Below are positions 32,901 to 40,966 of a stretch of DNA of 64,000 nucleotides, in pieces. The position numbers and the translations under genes are program-made. The notes beneath the pieces were generated by a model. It had not been told where the DNA came from. It did not search any database and was given only the letters and a program-made list of their open reading frames with translations. This DNA is from Catenulispora yoronensis. Its GTDB lineage: Bacteria; Actinomycetota; Actinomycetes; Streptomycetales; Catenulisporaceae. Each line of letters begins with the position of its first letter. Positions within the stretch are counted from its first letter, which is position 1. Where the stretch lies: contig NZ_BAAAQN010000010.1 in NCBI RefSeq assembly GCF_039531695.1, positions 1 through 64,000 on the forward strand, in the 5' to 3' direction.

Positions 32901-33731
32901 ATGAAGCAGAACCTGATTCTCGCCGGCACCGGCAAGACCGGCCGGCGCGTCGCGTCCCGCCTCGCCGCCGCCGGCCTTCCGGTCCGCACCGCGGCCCGGT
33001 CCGGCGGCGACGTCCCCTTCGATCTCGACGACCCCGGCACCTGGCCCGCCGCCCTCGACGGCGTCGCCGCGGCCTACCTCGTGGAGCCCAGCCTGGAGGC
33101 CGGCGCCGAGCACCCGCCGCGCATCGCCCGCCTGGTGGACGCCGCCGTCGCCGCCGGCGTCGGCCGCCTGGTGCTGCTCTCGGCGCCCGGTGCCGACCAG
33201 GAAGGACACGTCCTGCACACCACCGACCTCGCGGTCCGCGAATCCGGGCTCGAATGGACGGTGCTGCGCCCGAACTGGTTCTCGCAGAACTTCAGCGAGG
33301 ACTTCTGGCAGCCGGCGGTGCGCGGCGGGACGCTGGCGCTGCCCACCGGCCGGGGCCGGGTCCCGTTCATCGACGCCGACGACATCGCCGACGTCGCCGC
33401 CGCCGCGCTGACCGAGGACCGCCACGCCGGCCAGGTCTACGACCTGACCGGGCCGCGCGCCCTGTCCTTCGGCGAGGCGGCCGAGCTGATCGCGGGCGCC
33501 ACCGGACGGCCGCTGCGATTCGTGGACGTCGCCCCCGACGAATTCCGCCGCCAGCAGATCGCCCACGGAGTCCCGGAAACATCGGCCGAACGGCTGACGA
33601 ACCTCCTGGTCCGCGTCAGCGCCGACACCGACAACGACATCCGCGACGGCGTCGAGCGGGCCCTGGGCCGGCCGCCGCGCCGGTTCGAGGACTTCGTGGT
33701 GGCTGCCGCTGCTAGCGGCTGCTGGGACTAA
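32901..33731 (+). CDS. NmrA/SDR-a-type NAD(P)-binding protein
   Basis: The 276-residue protein starts with a Rossmann motif (LILAGTGKTGRRVASRLAAA), lacks the classical YxxxK of SDRs and has LRPNWFSQNFSEDFWQPAVR and DIADVAAAALTEDRHAGQVY. It belongs to the NmrA/quinone-reductase-like atypical SDRs, which act as NADPH sensors or reduce quinones. The start at 32901 has a GGAGG only 1-2 nt upstream, so the true start could be an in-frame ATG at 32865. It is paired with a divergent AraC gene and ends directly against the FUSC gene. Confidence 0.83.
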   Translation: MKQNLILAGTGKTGRRVASRLAAAGLPVRTAARSGGDVPFDLDDPGTWPAALDGVAAAYLVEPSLEAGAEHPPRIARLVDAAVAAGVGRLVLLSAPGADQEGHVLHTTDLAVRESGLEWTVLRPNWFSQNFSEDFWQPAVRGGTLALPTGRGRVPFIDADDIADVAAAALTEDRHAGQVYDLTGPRALSFGEAAELIAGATGRPLRFVDVAPDEFRRQQIAHGVPETSAERLTNLLVRVSADTDNDIRDGVERALGRPPRRFEDFVVAAAASGCWD

Positions 33732-34844
33732 TCACCCCAGCGCCTCCCGCGCCGTCTCCGGCTTGGCCCCGGCGAAGATCGCGAGATCGTGGACGACCCA
33801 CCGCAGGCTCTCCCAGGCCGCCTTCAACCGCCCCGGCCCCTCCTCCGGCACTTGGCCGACCACGTCCAGCGCGCTGAACACGGTCAGCTGGCGCAGTGCC
33901 GGATCGGCGGGGTCGGAGGCGAGCATCTGGAGGAGCGCCGCGGCCTCGTTGATGGCCGGGGCGAACTCCCTGCGGTGCTCCGGAGGGACCGACTGCGATT
34001 CGCGCGAGAGCGTCAGGCAGCTGTTGCCCAGGAGGCTGAGGTGCGCGACGGAGAGCAGTTCGCTCTGCAACGGCGCGCGCTGATTCCTGCGGCGCGGTGA
34101 GCGCTGGGCCGAGGCGACCATCATGTCGCAGGCCTTGCTGAGCTCGGCCGCCGCGGCGTAGAGCGGCCGTAGGCGCTGCCACAGGGTGAACGCCGACGAC
34201 CGGTCGTCGTGGCGCAGCGAGTGCGAGGTCAGGTCCAGGGCCCTGGCCAGGTCCGCGAGCAGCTCGGACTCGGAGCGGCGGAGCAGGCGGAGCGGGTCGG
34301 CCGGGAACAGGAGCTGGCTGAACAGCAGTGCCACGGCGCCGCCGAAGACCGCGTCCAGGGCGCGGGTCAGCCCGGCGTCGCCGCCCATCGCGACGGCGAT
34401 GACCGCGCTGACGGCGGCCTGCGCCATCGTGGTGCGGGCGTTCCCGGCGGCGGCCGTGATGAGGAGGGCGAAGAAGATGGCGGCGGCCACGCCGACGTAG
34501 TTGCGGCCCAGGAGCGTGCTCGCGGCCTGACCGACCAGGACGCCCGTCACGACGCCCGCGACCACGCGGATCGCGTTGGTGCCGCGCTCCCCGCGCGGGG
34601 TGTTGAGCGCGACGATGGCCGCCATCGGCGCGAACAGCGGATCGTCGTGCTCGAAGACGTGCCGGGCCACCCACCAGGCCAGGGCGGCGGCGACCGCCTG
34701 CTGGAGGATGGGCCACCAGGCGAGGACGATCCGGTGCAGTGCGGCGTGCAGCGCGCGGTCGGCGGCGGCGCGGGCCTCGTGCCGGACGATCCGCACCTGC
34801 CGGGTCCTCGGCACCGGCTCGGGCCCAGCGGTCACGGCAGTCAC
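33732..34844 (-). CDS. FUSC-family membrane protein (aromatic acid exporter-like)
   Basis: The 370-residue protein has an N-terminal cluster of helices (QQAVAAALAWWVARHVF, IRVVAGVVTGVLVGQAAST, VGVAAAIFFALLITAAAG) with the FUSC signature PLFAPMAAIVALNTPRGERG. A soluble helical C-terminal domain follows (about 180-370). Related fusaric-acid-resistance and AaeB proteins export aromatic acids. It has half the usual two-block size of FUSC proteins, so it may dimerise. It is convergent with the NmrA-like gene with no gap. Confidence 0.85.
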   Translation of the reverse strand: MTAVTAGPEPVPRTRQVRIVRHEARAAADRALHAALHRIVLAWWPILQQAVAAALAWWVARHVFEHDDPLFAPMAAIVALNTPRGERGTNAIRVVAGVVTGVLVGQAASTLLGRNYVGVAAAIFFALLITAAAGNARTTMAQAAVSAVIAVAMGGDAGLTRALDAVFGGAVALLFSQLLFPADPLRLLRRSESELLADLARALDLTSHSLRHDDRSSAFTLWQRLRPLYAAAAELSKACDMMVASAQRSPRRRNQRAPLQSELLSVAHLSLLGNSCLTLSRESQSVPPEHRREFAPAINEAAALLQMLASDPADPALRQLTVFSALDVVGQVPEEGPGRLKAAWESLRWVVHDLAIFAGAKPETAREALG

Positions 34845-35005
34845 CTTTCCGGAGCCGCAGGGCCGGCAAACGCACCGCTCCCGGTGTCACGCCAATGGCG
34901 CAACGCCCCCGGATGGCGGCAGCGGCGGGGCTCCCCGGGGGCGCGGGACTGCTTCGGCGGCTACTAAAGAGCCAGTGCCAGCGATCGTCAGCAAGGAGCG
35001 CGCTC

Positions 35006-36478
35006 ATGCCCATGACCCCCGCGATCACCTCCATCCAGAACAACGACATGGAGAGCGCCGACGTCCTGGTGCTCTACGGCATCACCGGCGACCTGGCGAA
35101 GAAGATGCTGCTGCCGGCGCTGTACAAGCTCACCGAACGCGGTCTGCTCAAGGTGCCGGTGGTCGGGGTGGCCGCGTCGGACTGGGACGACGAGGCGTTG
35201 CGCAAGCACGCGCGGGAATCGGTGGCCGAGGCCGGCTACGAGATCGACGAGCAGGTCTTCCAGCACTTCGCCGAGGGCCTGAGCCTGGTGACCGGCGACT
35301 TCACCGAGGACGCGGTCTACGCGAAGATCGGCGCCGCGATCGAGGGCATGGGCTTCGCGGCGCACTATCTGGCGATCCCGCCGTCCCTGTTCGACAAGGT
35401 GGCGGCCGGGCTGGCGAAGGCCGGGCTCAACAAGGACTCGCGGCTGGTGGTGGAGAAGCCCTTCGGGCACGACCTGGCCTCGGCTCGGAAGCTGGAGGTC
35501 GACCTGGAGCGCTACTTCGACCGCGACCACCTGCTGCGCGTGGACCACTTCCTGGGCGACGAGTCGGTCGAGGGCCTGGGCACCTTCCGGTTCGCGAACA
35601 CCCTGCTGGCGCCGGTGTGGAACCGCTCCTACATCGACAACGTGCAGATCACCCTGGCCGAGGACTTCGACGTCGCCGACCGCGGGTCGTTCTACGACGC
35701 CGTCGGCTGCCTGCGGGACGTGGTGCAGAACCACCTGCTCCAGGTCATGACGCTGCTGGCCATGGACCCGCCGAACGTCAGCGACCCGCAGGCGCAGGCC
35801 CTGGAGAAGTGGCGGCTGCTGCACTCGGTACGGACGATCGAGCCCGAGGACACGGTGCGCGGCCAGTACGAGGGCTACCTGGACGTGGAGGGCGTCAAGC
35901 CCGGGTCCAAGACCGAGACCTACATCGCCCTGAAGATGTTCATCGACAACTGGCGCTGGGCCGGCGTGCCGTTCTACATCCGCAGCGGCAAGGCGCTGGC
36001 GGTGACGGCGACCGAGGTGTGCGTGCAGCTGCGGCGGCCCCCGGCGGAGCTGTTCCGCGGGCTCGGGCACGACATCCCGCCGAACCTGATCCGGATCCGC
36101 CTGGAGCCGGGCGCGGGCATCGCGCTGGAGCTGATGGCCCGCAAGTCCGAGCCGGGGCAGCTGCCGGTCCCGTTCCCGATGGGGATCGACTTCGAGCGCG
36201 TGCTCGGCGGCCAGGCCAAGCCCTACGAGAACATCCTGAACGCGGCCGTCGTCGGCGATTCCAGCGGCTTCGCGTTCTTCCCGGCCATCGAGGAGTCGTG
36301 GCGGATCGTGAGCAAGGTCCTGGCGCCGTCCGACACGCCGGCGCAGTATCCGGTCGGGAGCTGGGGCCCGGAGGCGGCGATGGCGATGACCGGCGAGGAC
36401 GGGTGGCACAAGCCGGCCAAGCACCTGTTCGCGCACGCGATGATCGAGTCCGGGTCGCCGGTGGAGTCCGACGGCTGA
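35006..36478 (+). CDS. zwf: Glucose-6-phosphate dehydrogenase-like enzyme with altered signature motif
   Basis: The 490-residue protein is full length for G6PDH. It has a Rossmann start (VLVLYGITGDLAKKMLLPAL), VVEKPFGHDLASARKLE, FYIRSGKAL and PPNLIRIRLEPGAGIALELM. The active-site signature DHYLGK[EQK] instead reads DHFLGDE (35543-35563): the phosphate-contacting Lys is Asp185. The catalytic Asp-His pair is kept. In textbook G6PDH that Lys holds the 6-phosphate, so this one may prefer another sugar. AAGGAG is 8 nt before the ATG. No opcA, gnd or tal gene is adjacent; the convergent neighbour is a sugar porter. Confidence 0.85.
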   Translation: MPMTPAITSIQNNDMESADVLVLYGITGDLAKKMLLPALYKLTERGLLKVPVVGVAASDWDDEALRKHARESVAEAGYEIDEQVFQHFAEGLSLVTGDFTEDAVYAKIGAAIEGMGFAAHYLAIPPSLFDKVAAGLAKAGLNKDSRLVVEKPFGHDLASARKLEVDLERYFDRDHLLRVDHFLGDESVEGLGTFRFANTLLAPVWNRSYIDNVQITLAEDFDVADRGSFYDAVGCLRDVVQNHLLQVMTLLAMDPPNVSDPQAQALEKWRLLHSVRTIEPEDTVRGQYEGYLDVEGVKPGSKTETYIALKMFIDNWRWAGVPFYIRSGKALAVTATEVCVQLRRPPAELFRGLGHDIPPNLIRIRLEPGAGIALELMARKSEPGQLPVPFPMGIDFERVLGGQAKPYENILNAAVVGDSSGFAFFPAIEESWRIVSKVLAPSDTPAQYPVGSWGPEAAMAMTGEDGWHKPAKHLFAHAMIESGSPVESDG

Positions 36479-36489
36479 CCCCGGAGCGG

Positions 36490-36583
36490 TTCGGCCGGGT
36501 CTGTTCGGCGGGGTCTGTTCGGCGGGGTCTGTTCAGGGGGGTCAGCTCGGCCGGGTCAGCTCGGCCGGGTCAGTTCAGCGGGC
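36490..36583. repeat. 14-bp tandem repeats between zwf-like and sugar-porter genes
   Basis: Six complete units and part of a seventh, period 14 bp from 36490, follow the pattern YTCRGCSGGGTCWG (for example TTCGGCGGGGTCTG and CTCGGCCGGGTCAG). They begin 12 bp after the zwf-like stop and run into the last codons of the convergent porter gene. Confidence 0.85.
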
Positions 36584-38014
36584 CGGCGCCAACTCCCGTC
36601 CGAACCGCTTGAACAGCGCCTCCTGCACCTCGTTCGTGTCCCGGTTCTTCGTCTCCGGCACGAACCGCCCGACGAACAGCAGTCCCAGCACGCAGACGCC
36701 GCCGAAGATCAGGAAGGTCTGCCCCTGCCCGATGCCGTTGGCGACGGTGAGGAACGACTGGCTGACGATGAAGTTCGACATCCAGTTGACGGTGGTGGCG
36801 GCGCTGGAGCCGTTGGCCTTCGCCTTGGTGGGGAAGATCTCGCCGACCAGGACCCAGAACACCGGTCCGAGGCCGCCGGCGAAGGCGGCGATGTAGGCGA
36901 CCATGAACAGCAGCGTGAGGTTGCTGTTCCAGTTCCAGATGAAGCTGAACCCGAGCAGCGCCACGAAGCCGGCCATCAGGGCCAGCGAGGTCAGCAGCAG
37001 CTGGCGGCGGCCCAGGCGGTCGACGGTGTTGATGGCCACCACCGTCATCAGGAAGTTGATGACGCCGATGTAGACGGAGTAGATGATCGAGTTGCTGGCG
37101 CTGCGGCCGGTCTGCTCGATGATGGTCGGCGCGTAGTAGATGATCGTGTTGATGCCGCCGAACTGCTGGAGCGCGGCCATGGCGAGGCCGACGATCAGCG
37201 CGGGGCGCACCGCCGGGGCGAGCAGGACGCGCCAGCCCTTCTCGCCCTCGGGGCGCGACGCGTCCTGGCGGGCGGCCTGCGCGGTGCGCTCGCGGTAGAC
37301 CTCGATGATCTCGTCGGCCTGCGCCTCGTCCGTGACCTTGAGCAGGCCCTTGCGGAGCTGTTCGATGCGGCCCTGGCCGAACAGCCAGGTGGGCGACTCC
37401 GGCACGACGAACCAGACCCCGAGGCTGAGGACCAGGGCCGGGACGGCCCCGAAGGCGAACATGGCACGCCAGTTCCCGCTGTGCGAGAAGGCCAGGTCGA
37501 TCAGATAGGAGCAGAGGATGCCGACCGTGATCAGCAGCTGGTTCAGCGACAGGATCCGACCGCGGATGTTCGACGGCGAGATCTCGCCGAGGTAGACCGG
37601 CACGCTCGCGGAGGCGGCGCCGACCGCCAGGCCGAGGATGAAGCGGGCCACCAGCAGGGTCCCGTAGTTGTGCGAGACCACCGCGACCAGGGTGCCGAGC
37701 GCGAACACCAGGCCGAAGAAGGCGACCGCCTTCTTGCGGCCGAGCTGGTCGCAGATCCGGCCCGCCACCAGCGCCCCGATCATGGCGCCGATCAGCAGGA
37801 CACTGACCACGCTGCCCTGCTGGGAGCTGGACAGGTCGAAGTCCTTGGTGATGTAGAGCAGGGCCCCGGAGACCACGCCGGTGTCGAAGCCGAACAGGAA
37901 CCCCCCGACCGCGATCAGGCCCGCCCACAGCCAGATCCGCCGCTCGCCCGCCTTCGGCAGGGTGATGGTGTGGACCGGCCCGGTGGTGCCGGGTTCCCGG
38001 GAGAAGCCTTGCAT
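36575..38014 (-). CDS. MFS sugar porter (proton:sugar symporter type)
   Basis: The 479-residue protein has 12 helices and the sugar-porter signatures GFLFGFDTGVVSGALLYI, RICDQLGRKKA, VPESPTWLFGQGR, QQFGGINTIIYYAPTI, DRLGRRQLLL and VPETKN near the end. It imports a monosaccharide with protons. I start at 38014 (MQGFSREPG). It is convergent with the G6PDH-like gene, and the pair may form an uptake-oxidation module for a free or phosphorylated sugar. The last codons lie within the 14-bp tandem repeats. Confidence 0.92.
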   Translation of the reverse strand: MQGFSREPGTTGPVHTITLPKAGERRIWLWAGLIAVGGFLFGFDTGVVSGALLYITKDFDLSSSQQGSVVSVLLIGAMIGALVAGRICDQLGRKKAVAFFGLVFALGTLVAVVSHNYGTLLVARFILGLAVGAASASVPVYLGEISPSNIRGRILSLNQLLITVGILCSYLIDLAFSHSGNWRAMFAFGAVPALVLSLGVWFVVPESPTWLFGQGRIEQLRKGLLKVTDEAQADEIIEVYRERTAQAARQDASRPEGEKGWRVLLAPAVRPALIVGLAMAALQQFGGINTIIYYAPTIIEQTGRSASNSIIYSVYIGVINFLMTVVAINTVDRLGRRQLLLTSLALMAGFVALLGFSFIWNWNSNLTLLFMVAYIAAFAGGLGPVFWVLVGEIFPTKAKANGSSAATTVNWMSNFIVSQSFLTVANGIGQGQTFLIFGGVCVLGLLFVGRFVPETKNRDTNEVQEALFKRFGRELAPAR

Positions 38015-38184
38015 GGGTCGCTCACCCTCTTGGCGCGGACGCGGTCGGGGCGGCCGCCGGAACGCTGTCGGACCGGGACCCGGCGTCGCCTCTGAGTTCC
38101 TGACCAGGGCCGGGGGCGGTGACACCCGCGGTGCTCCGAATGGTGTGGGGCCGAGCGTGGGATCCGAGGTGTAGCTTCCCCTCC

Positions 38185-38817
38185 GTGACGGCACACCAGG
38201 ACCGGACCAGGGCCGCCTACGACGGGGTGGTCGAGCTGTACGCGTCCTTGTTCGCCGACGGCCTGGAGCAGCACCCGTTCTCGCGGAACATGATCGGCAC
38301 GTTCGCCGAGCTGGTGCGCGCGACCGGGAACCGCCGGGCGGCCGACGTCGGCTGCGGGCCGGGGCATCTCACCGCCATGCTGCACGACCTGGGGCTGGAC
38401 GCCTTCGGGCTCGACCTGTCCCCGGGCATGGTCGAGCACGCCCGGCGGGCCCGTCCGGCGCTGCGGTTCGACGAGGCGCGGATGGAGGCCCTGCCGATCG
38501 GCGACGGCGCGCTCGGCGGCGTGCTGGCGCACTACTCGACGATCCACACCCCGCCCGCGGAGCTGCCCGCGCTGTTCGCCGAGCTGGTCCGGGTCCTGGC
38601 GCCGGGCGGCCTGCTCCTGGTCTCGTTCTTCGCGACCGGCGGACCGGAGCCGGTCCGCTTCGACCACAAGGTGACGCCCGCCTACAGCTGGCCGGTGGAC
38701 CCGTTCGCGGAGCTGCTCGCCGGGGCCGGGCTCGACCCGTTCGCCCGGCTGATCCACGATCCGGCCACCGAGCGGGGTTTCCTCGACGCCCACGTGCTGG
38801 CCCGGCGTCCGGCGTAA
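38185..38817 (+). CDS. SAM-dependent class I methyltransferase
   Basis: The 210-residue protein has motif I AADVGCGPGHLTAML, motif II region DAFGLDLSPGMVEHAR and post-II LPIGDGALGGVLAHYSTIH. It is a Methyltransf_11/25-type enzyme for a small molecule; the substrate is unknown. The GTG at 38185 is chosen so the Rossmann core is at the usual distance. Its final codons are the first copy of the 33/34-bp direct repeat that follows. Confidence 0.85.
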   Translation: MTAHQDRTRAAYDGVVELYASLFADGLEQHPFSRNMIGTFAELVRATGNRRAADVGCGPGHLTAMLHDLGLDAFGLDLSPGMVEHARRARPALRFDEARMEALPIGDGALGGVLAHYSTIHTPPAELPALFAELVRVLAPGGLLLVSFFATGGPEPVRFDHKVTPAYSWPVDPFAELLAGAGLDPFARLIHDPATERGFLDAHVLARRPA

Positions 38818-38887
38818 GGCGCGCACTGTGTGAACCGGCGTCCGGCGTGAGGCGGCGCACTGTGTGAACCGGCGTCCGGCGTGAGGC
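38802..38887. repeat. Three direct repeats (33-34 bp period) starting inside the methyltransferase 3' end
   Basis: CCGGCGTCCGGCGT begins at 38802, 38835 and 38869. The repeated unit also includes GCGCACTGTGTGAA. The first copy encodes the last codons and stop of the methyltransferase, so the array looks like duplication of the gene's 3' end. GGCGGC-GCTA-GCCGCC at 38885-38900 forms a small hairpin over the XRE stop. Confidence 0.8.
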
Positions 38888-38891
38888 GGCG

Positions 38892-39740
38892 CTAGCCGCC
38901 CAGCGCGAGCAGCGGAGCCGCACCGGCGGCGGCGGCGCGCCGATCCCGTTCGGCGAGCACCGCCGTGGTCGCGGCGTCGGCCGGGAGGAACGACTCCAGC
39001 ATCACCTCGGCGATGGTGACGTCCACGGCGGTGGCGAACGACGTCAGCGCCGTCATCAGCCGCAGCTCCCCGTCGGGCGACGCCAGGCGCAGCGGCACCG
39101 CGAAGCCGAGCGGCTCCTCGTCGGCCGGCGGCGCGGGAACGTAGCCGGCCAGCTCCGCGACCAGCGCGCCGAGGCCCGGGCTGGGGCTCCGCAGCGCCAT
39201 CGCGTGCAGGTTGTCCATGACGTGCCGCCCCCACTGCCCGAGGTTGGCGACCCGCGGCGCCATCCCCGCCGGGTGCAGCATCACGCGCAGCAGGTTCACC
39301 GGCGGCTTCAGCAACGCCGGATCGCAGCCTTCGAGGAACACCGTCAGCGCGCGGTTGGCGATGAGCACGCGTCCCGGGTGCTGGATCGCGAGCGCCGGAT
39401 ACGGCAGGTGCCCCGCGATCACCTGGGCCAGCGCCTCCCGGACCGGCGTGAGGGCCGGGGCCTGGAAGCTGTGCTCCTCGTAGGCGGGCGCGAACCCGGC
39501 GGAGTGAAGCAGCGCGTTGCGCTCCCGCAGCGTCAGCCGCAGCGAGTCGGCCAGCCGCAGCACGATCGCCCGCCCGGGCTTGGACCGGCCCTGCTCCATG
39601 AAGCTGAGATGGCGCTGCGTGGTCCCGGCCTGGTTCGCCAATTCGAGCTGGCTCACCCTCCGCAGCGCGCGCCAGCGCCGCAGTTCGGTGCCGAACGCCG
39701 GCGGGGTCCTGGCGATGTCCACAGCCGAAGTCTTCGGCAC
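38892..39740 (-). CDS. XRE-family regulator with MmyB-like ligand domain
   Basis: The 282-residue protein has an N-terminal HTH_31-type domain (FGTELRRWRALRRVSQLELA, TTQRHLSFMEQGRSKPGRAI) and a C-terminal MmyB-like domain (LPYPALAIQHPGRVLIANRA, NLLRVMLHPAGMAPRVANLG). Such proteins regulate divergent dehydrogenase genes in actinobacteria; the adjacent divergent oxidoreductase is the likely target, across the palindrome at 39758-39773. Confidence 0.9.
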   Translation of the reverse strand: MPKTSAVDIARTPPAFGTELRRWRALRRVSQLELANQAGTTQRHLSFMEQGRSKPGRAIVLRLADSLRLTLRERNALLHSAGFAPAYEEHSFQAPALTPVREALAQVIAGHLPYPALAIQHPGRVLIANRALTVFLEGCDPALLKPPVNLLRVMLHPAGMAPRVANLGQWGRHVMDNLHAMALRSPSPGLGALVAELAGYVPAPPADEEPLGFAVPLRLASPDGELRLMTALTSFATAVDVTIAEVMLESFLPADAATTAVLAERDRRAAAAGAAPLLALGG

Positions 39741-39757
39741 AGGGCGGCCGCTGGTCC

Positions 39758-39773
39758 ATTCCCTTCAGGGAAT
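39758..39773. promoter_or_regulatory. Candidate XRE operator
   Basis: ATTCCCT and AGGGAAT are perfect 7-bp arms around TC, in the 67-bp gap between the divergent XRE and oxidoreductase genes. Confidence 0.6.
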
Positions 39774-39807
39774 TGGTTTGTCGCACGGGCTTGAGCAGCC
39801 TGGCTCC

Positions 39808-40821
39808 ATGCGTACTTACCGCCTCGCCGCCCCCGGATCCGAGAAGCCGATCGAACCCGGCACCGAGGAGCGTCCGGTCCCCGGCCCCGCGCAGCTCCTG
39901 GTCCGGACCCGGGCCGCCGCGCTCAACCGCCGCGATCTGATGATCACCACGGGCCGGTACCCGCTGCCGTCCCGGCCCGGGGTGGTGCCGCTGAGCGACG
40001 GTGCCGGGGAGGTCGTCGAGGCCGGGGCGGACGTCACCCGCTTCCGCGCGGGCGACCGCGTCACCGCGTCCTACTGGCCGCGCTGGATCAGCGGGCAGCT
40101 GCGGCCCGACCTGCTCGACCAGCTCGGCTGCACCGTCGACGGCTGGCTGGCCGAGTACGTGCTGCTCGACGAGGCCGCGGCGGTCGCCGTCCCCGGGCAT
40201 CTGACGTGGGCCGAGGCGGCGGCGCTGCCGTGCGCCGGCGTGACCGCCTGGAACGCCCTCACCCGCTCCGGCCTGCTCACCGCCGGACAGACCGTGCTGA
40301 CGCTGGGCACTGGCGACGTCTCGCTGTTCGCCGTCCAGCTGGCCAAGCTGATGGGCTGCCGGGTGATCACCACGACCTCCAGCGCCGCCAAGGCCGACCG
40401 GCTGAAGGCGCTCGGCGCCGACGAGGTCGTCGACTACGTCGCGAACCCCGACTGGTCCGGCGAGGTCCGCCGGCTCACCGGGGGCGCCGGCGCCGACCTG
40501 GTGGTCGAGACCCAGGGCCCGGCCACCATCGGCCAGTCGCTGCGGGCCGCCGCCACCTACGCGCAGATCTGTCTGCTCTGGGTGGTCTCGGCCCGGCCGG
40601 AGACCCTCGTGATCACCGAGGACGACCTCAGCGGCTCGCTGGCCACCATCCGCCGCGAGTTCGTCGGCAGCCGGACGGACCTGGAGGCCCTGTGCCGGGC
40701 CGTGGAGGCGGGCGGACTGCGGCCGGTCGTGGACCGCGCGTTCGCCTTCGACGACGCCGCCGAGGCCTACGCCTCCTTCCGTGACGACGCCGGCTTCGGG
40801 AAGGTGGTCATCGAGCTCTAG
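39808..40821 (+). CDS. Medium-chain NAD(P)-dependent oxidoreductase (quinone reductase/alcohol dehydrogenase-like)
   Basis: The 337-residue MDR protein has a GroES-like N-terminal domain (AAALNRRDLMITTGRYPLPS, VVPLSDGAGEVVEAGADVTR) and a Rossmann domain (VLTLGTGDVSLFAVQLAKL, ALGADEVVDY). The Cys residues of the structural zinc lobe are absent, so it is a zinc-free quinone-reductase-like member. It is probably regulated by the divergent XRE gene. It lies just upstream of the ECF41-type sigma gene; ECF41 loci often carry a redox enzyme as neighbour. Confidence 0.85.
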   Translation: MRTYRLAAPGSEKPIEPGTEERPVPGPAQLLVRTRAAALNRRDLMITTGRYPLPSRPGVVPLSDGAGEVVEAGADVTRFRAGDRVTASYWPRWISGQLRPDLLDQLGCTVDGWLAEYVLLDEAAAVAVPGHLTWAEAAALPCAGVTAWNALTRSGLLTAGQTVLTLGTGDVSLFAVQLAKLMGCRVITTTSSAAKADRLKALGADEVVDYVANPDWSGEVRRLTGGAGADLVVETQGPATIGQSLRAAATYAQICLLWVVSARPETLVITEDDLSGSLATIRREFVGSRTDLEALCRAVEAGGLRPVVDRAFAFDDAAEAYASFRDDAGFGKVVIEL

Positions 40822-40854
40822 CGGCGCGGGCCGCCGGGTCACGAACAGCCGCTG

Positions 40855-40880
40855 TGTCACCAAGGGCACCATGTCACGAT
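40855..40880 (+). promoter_or_regulatory. Possible ECF41-type autoregulatory promoter
   Basis: TGTCACC (40855-40861), 15 nt, then CGAT (40877-40880) resembles the TGTCACA / CGTC promoter described for ECF41 sigma factors. It lies about 87 bp before the sigma gene start. Confidence 0.35.
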
Positions 40881-40966
40881 CGGCGGCCCTGCCTCGTCCC
40901 GTGTCGGGAAGACACGATTCGATGGAACGGCACCGTCCGGCGGCACCGCTCCCAGGAGGCACCGAT

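Noticed and set aside
36490..36583. 14-bp repeats considered as an attachment site or transposon end
   Set aside because: No integrase, transposase or matching second copy is visible; the pattern is a simple tandem array in a convergent junction.
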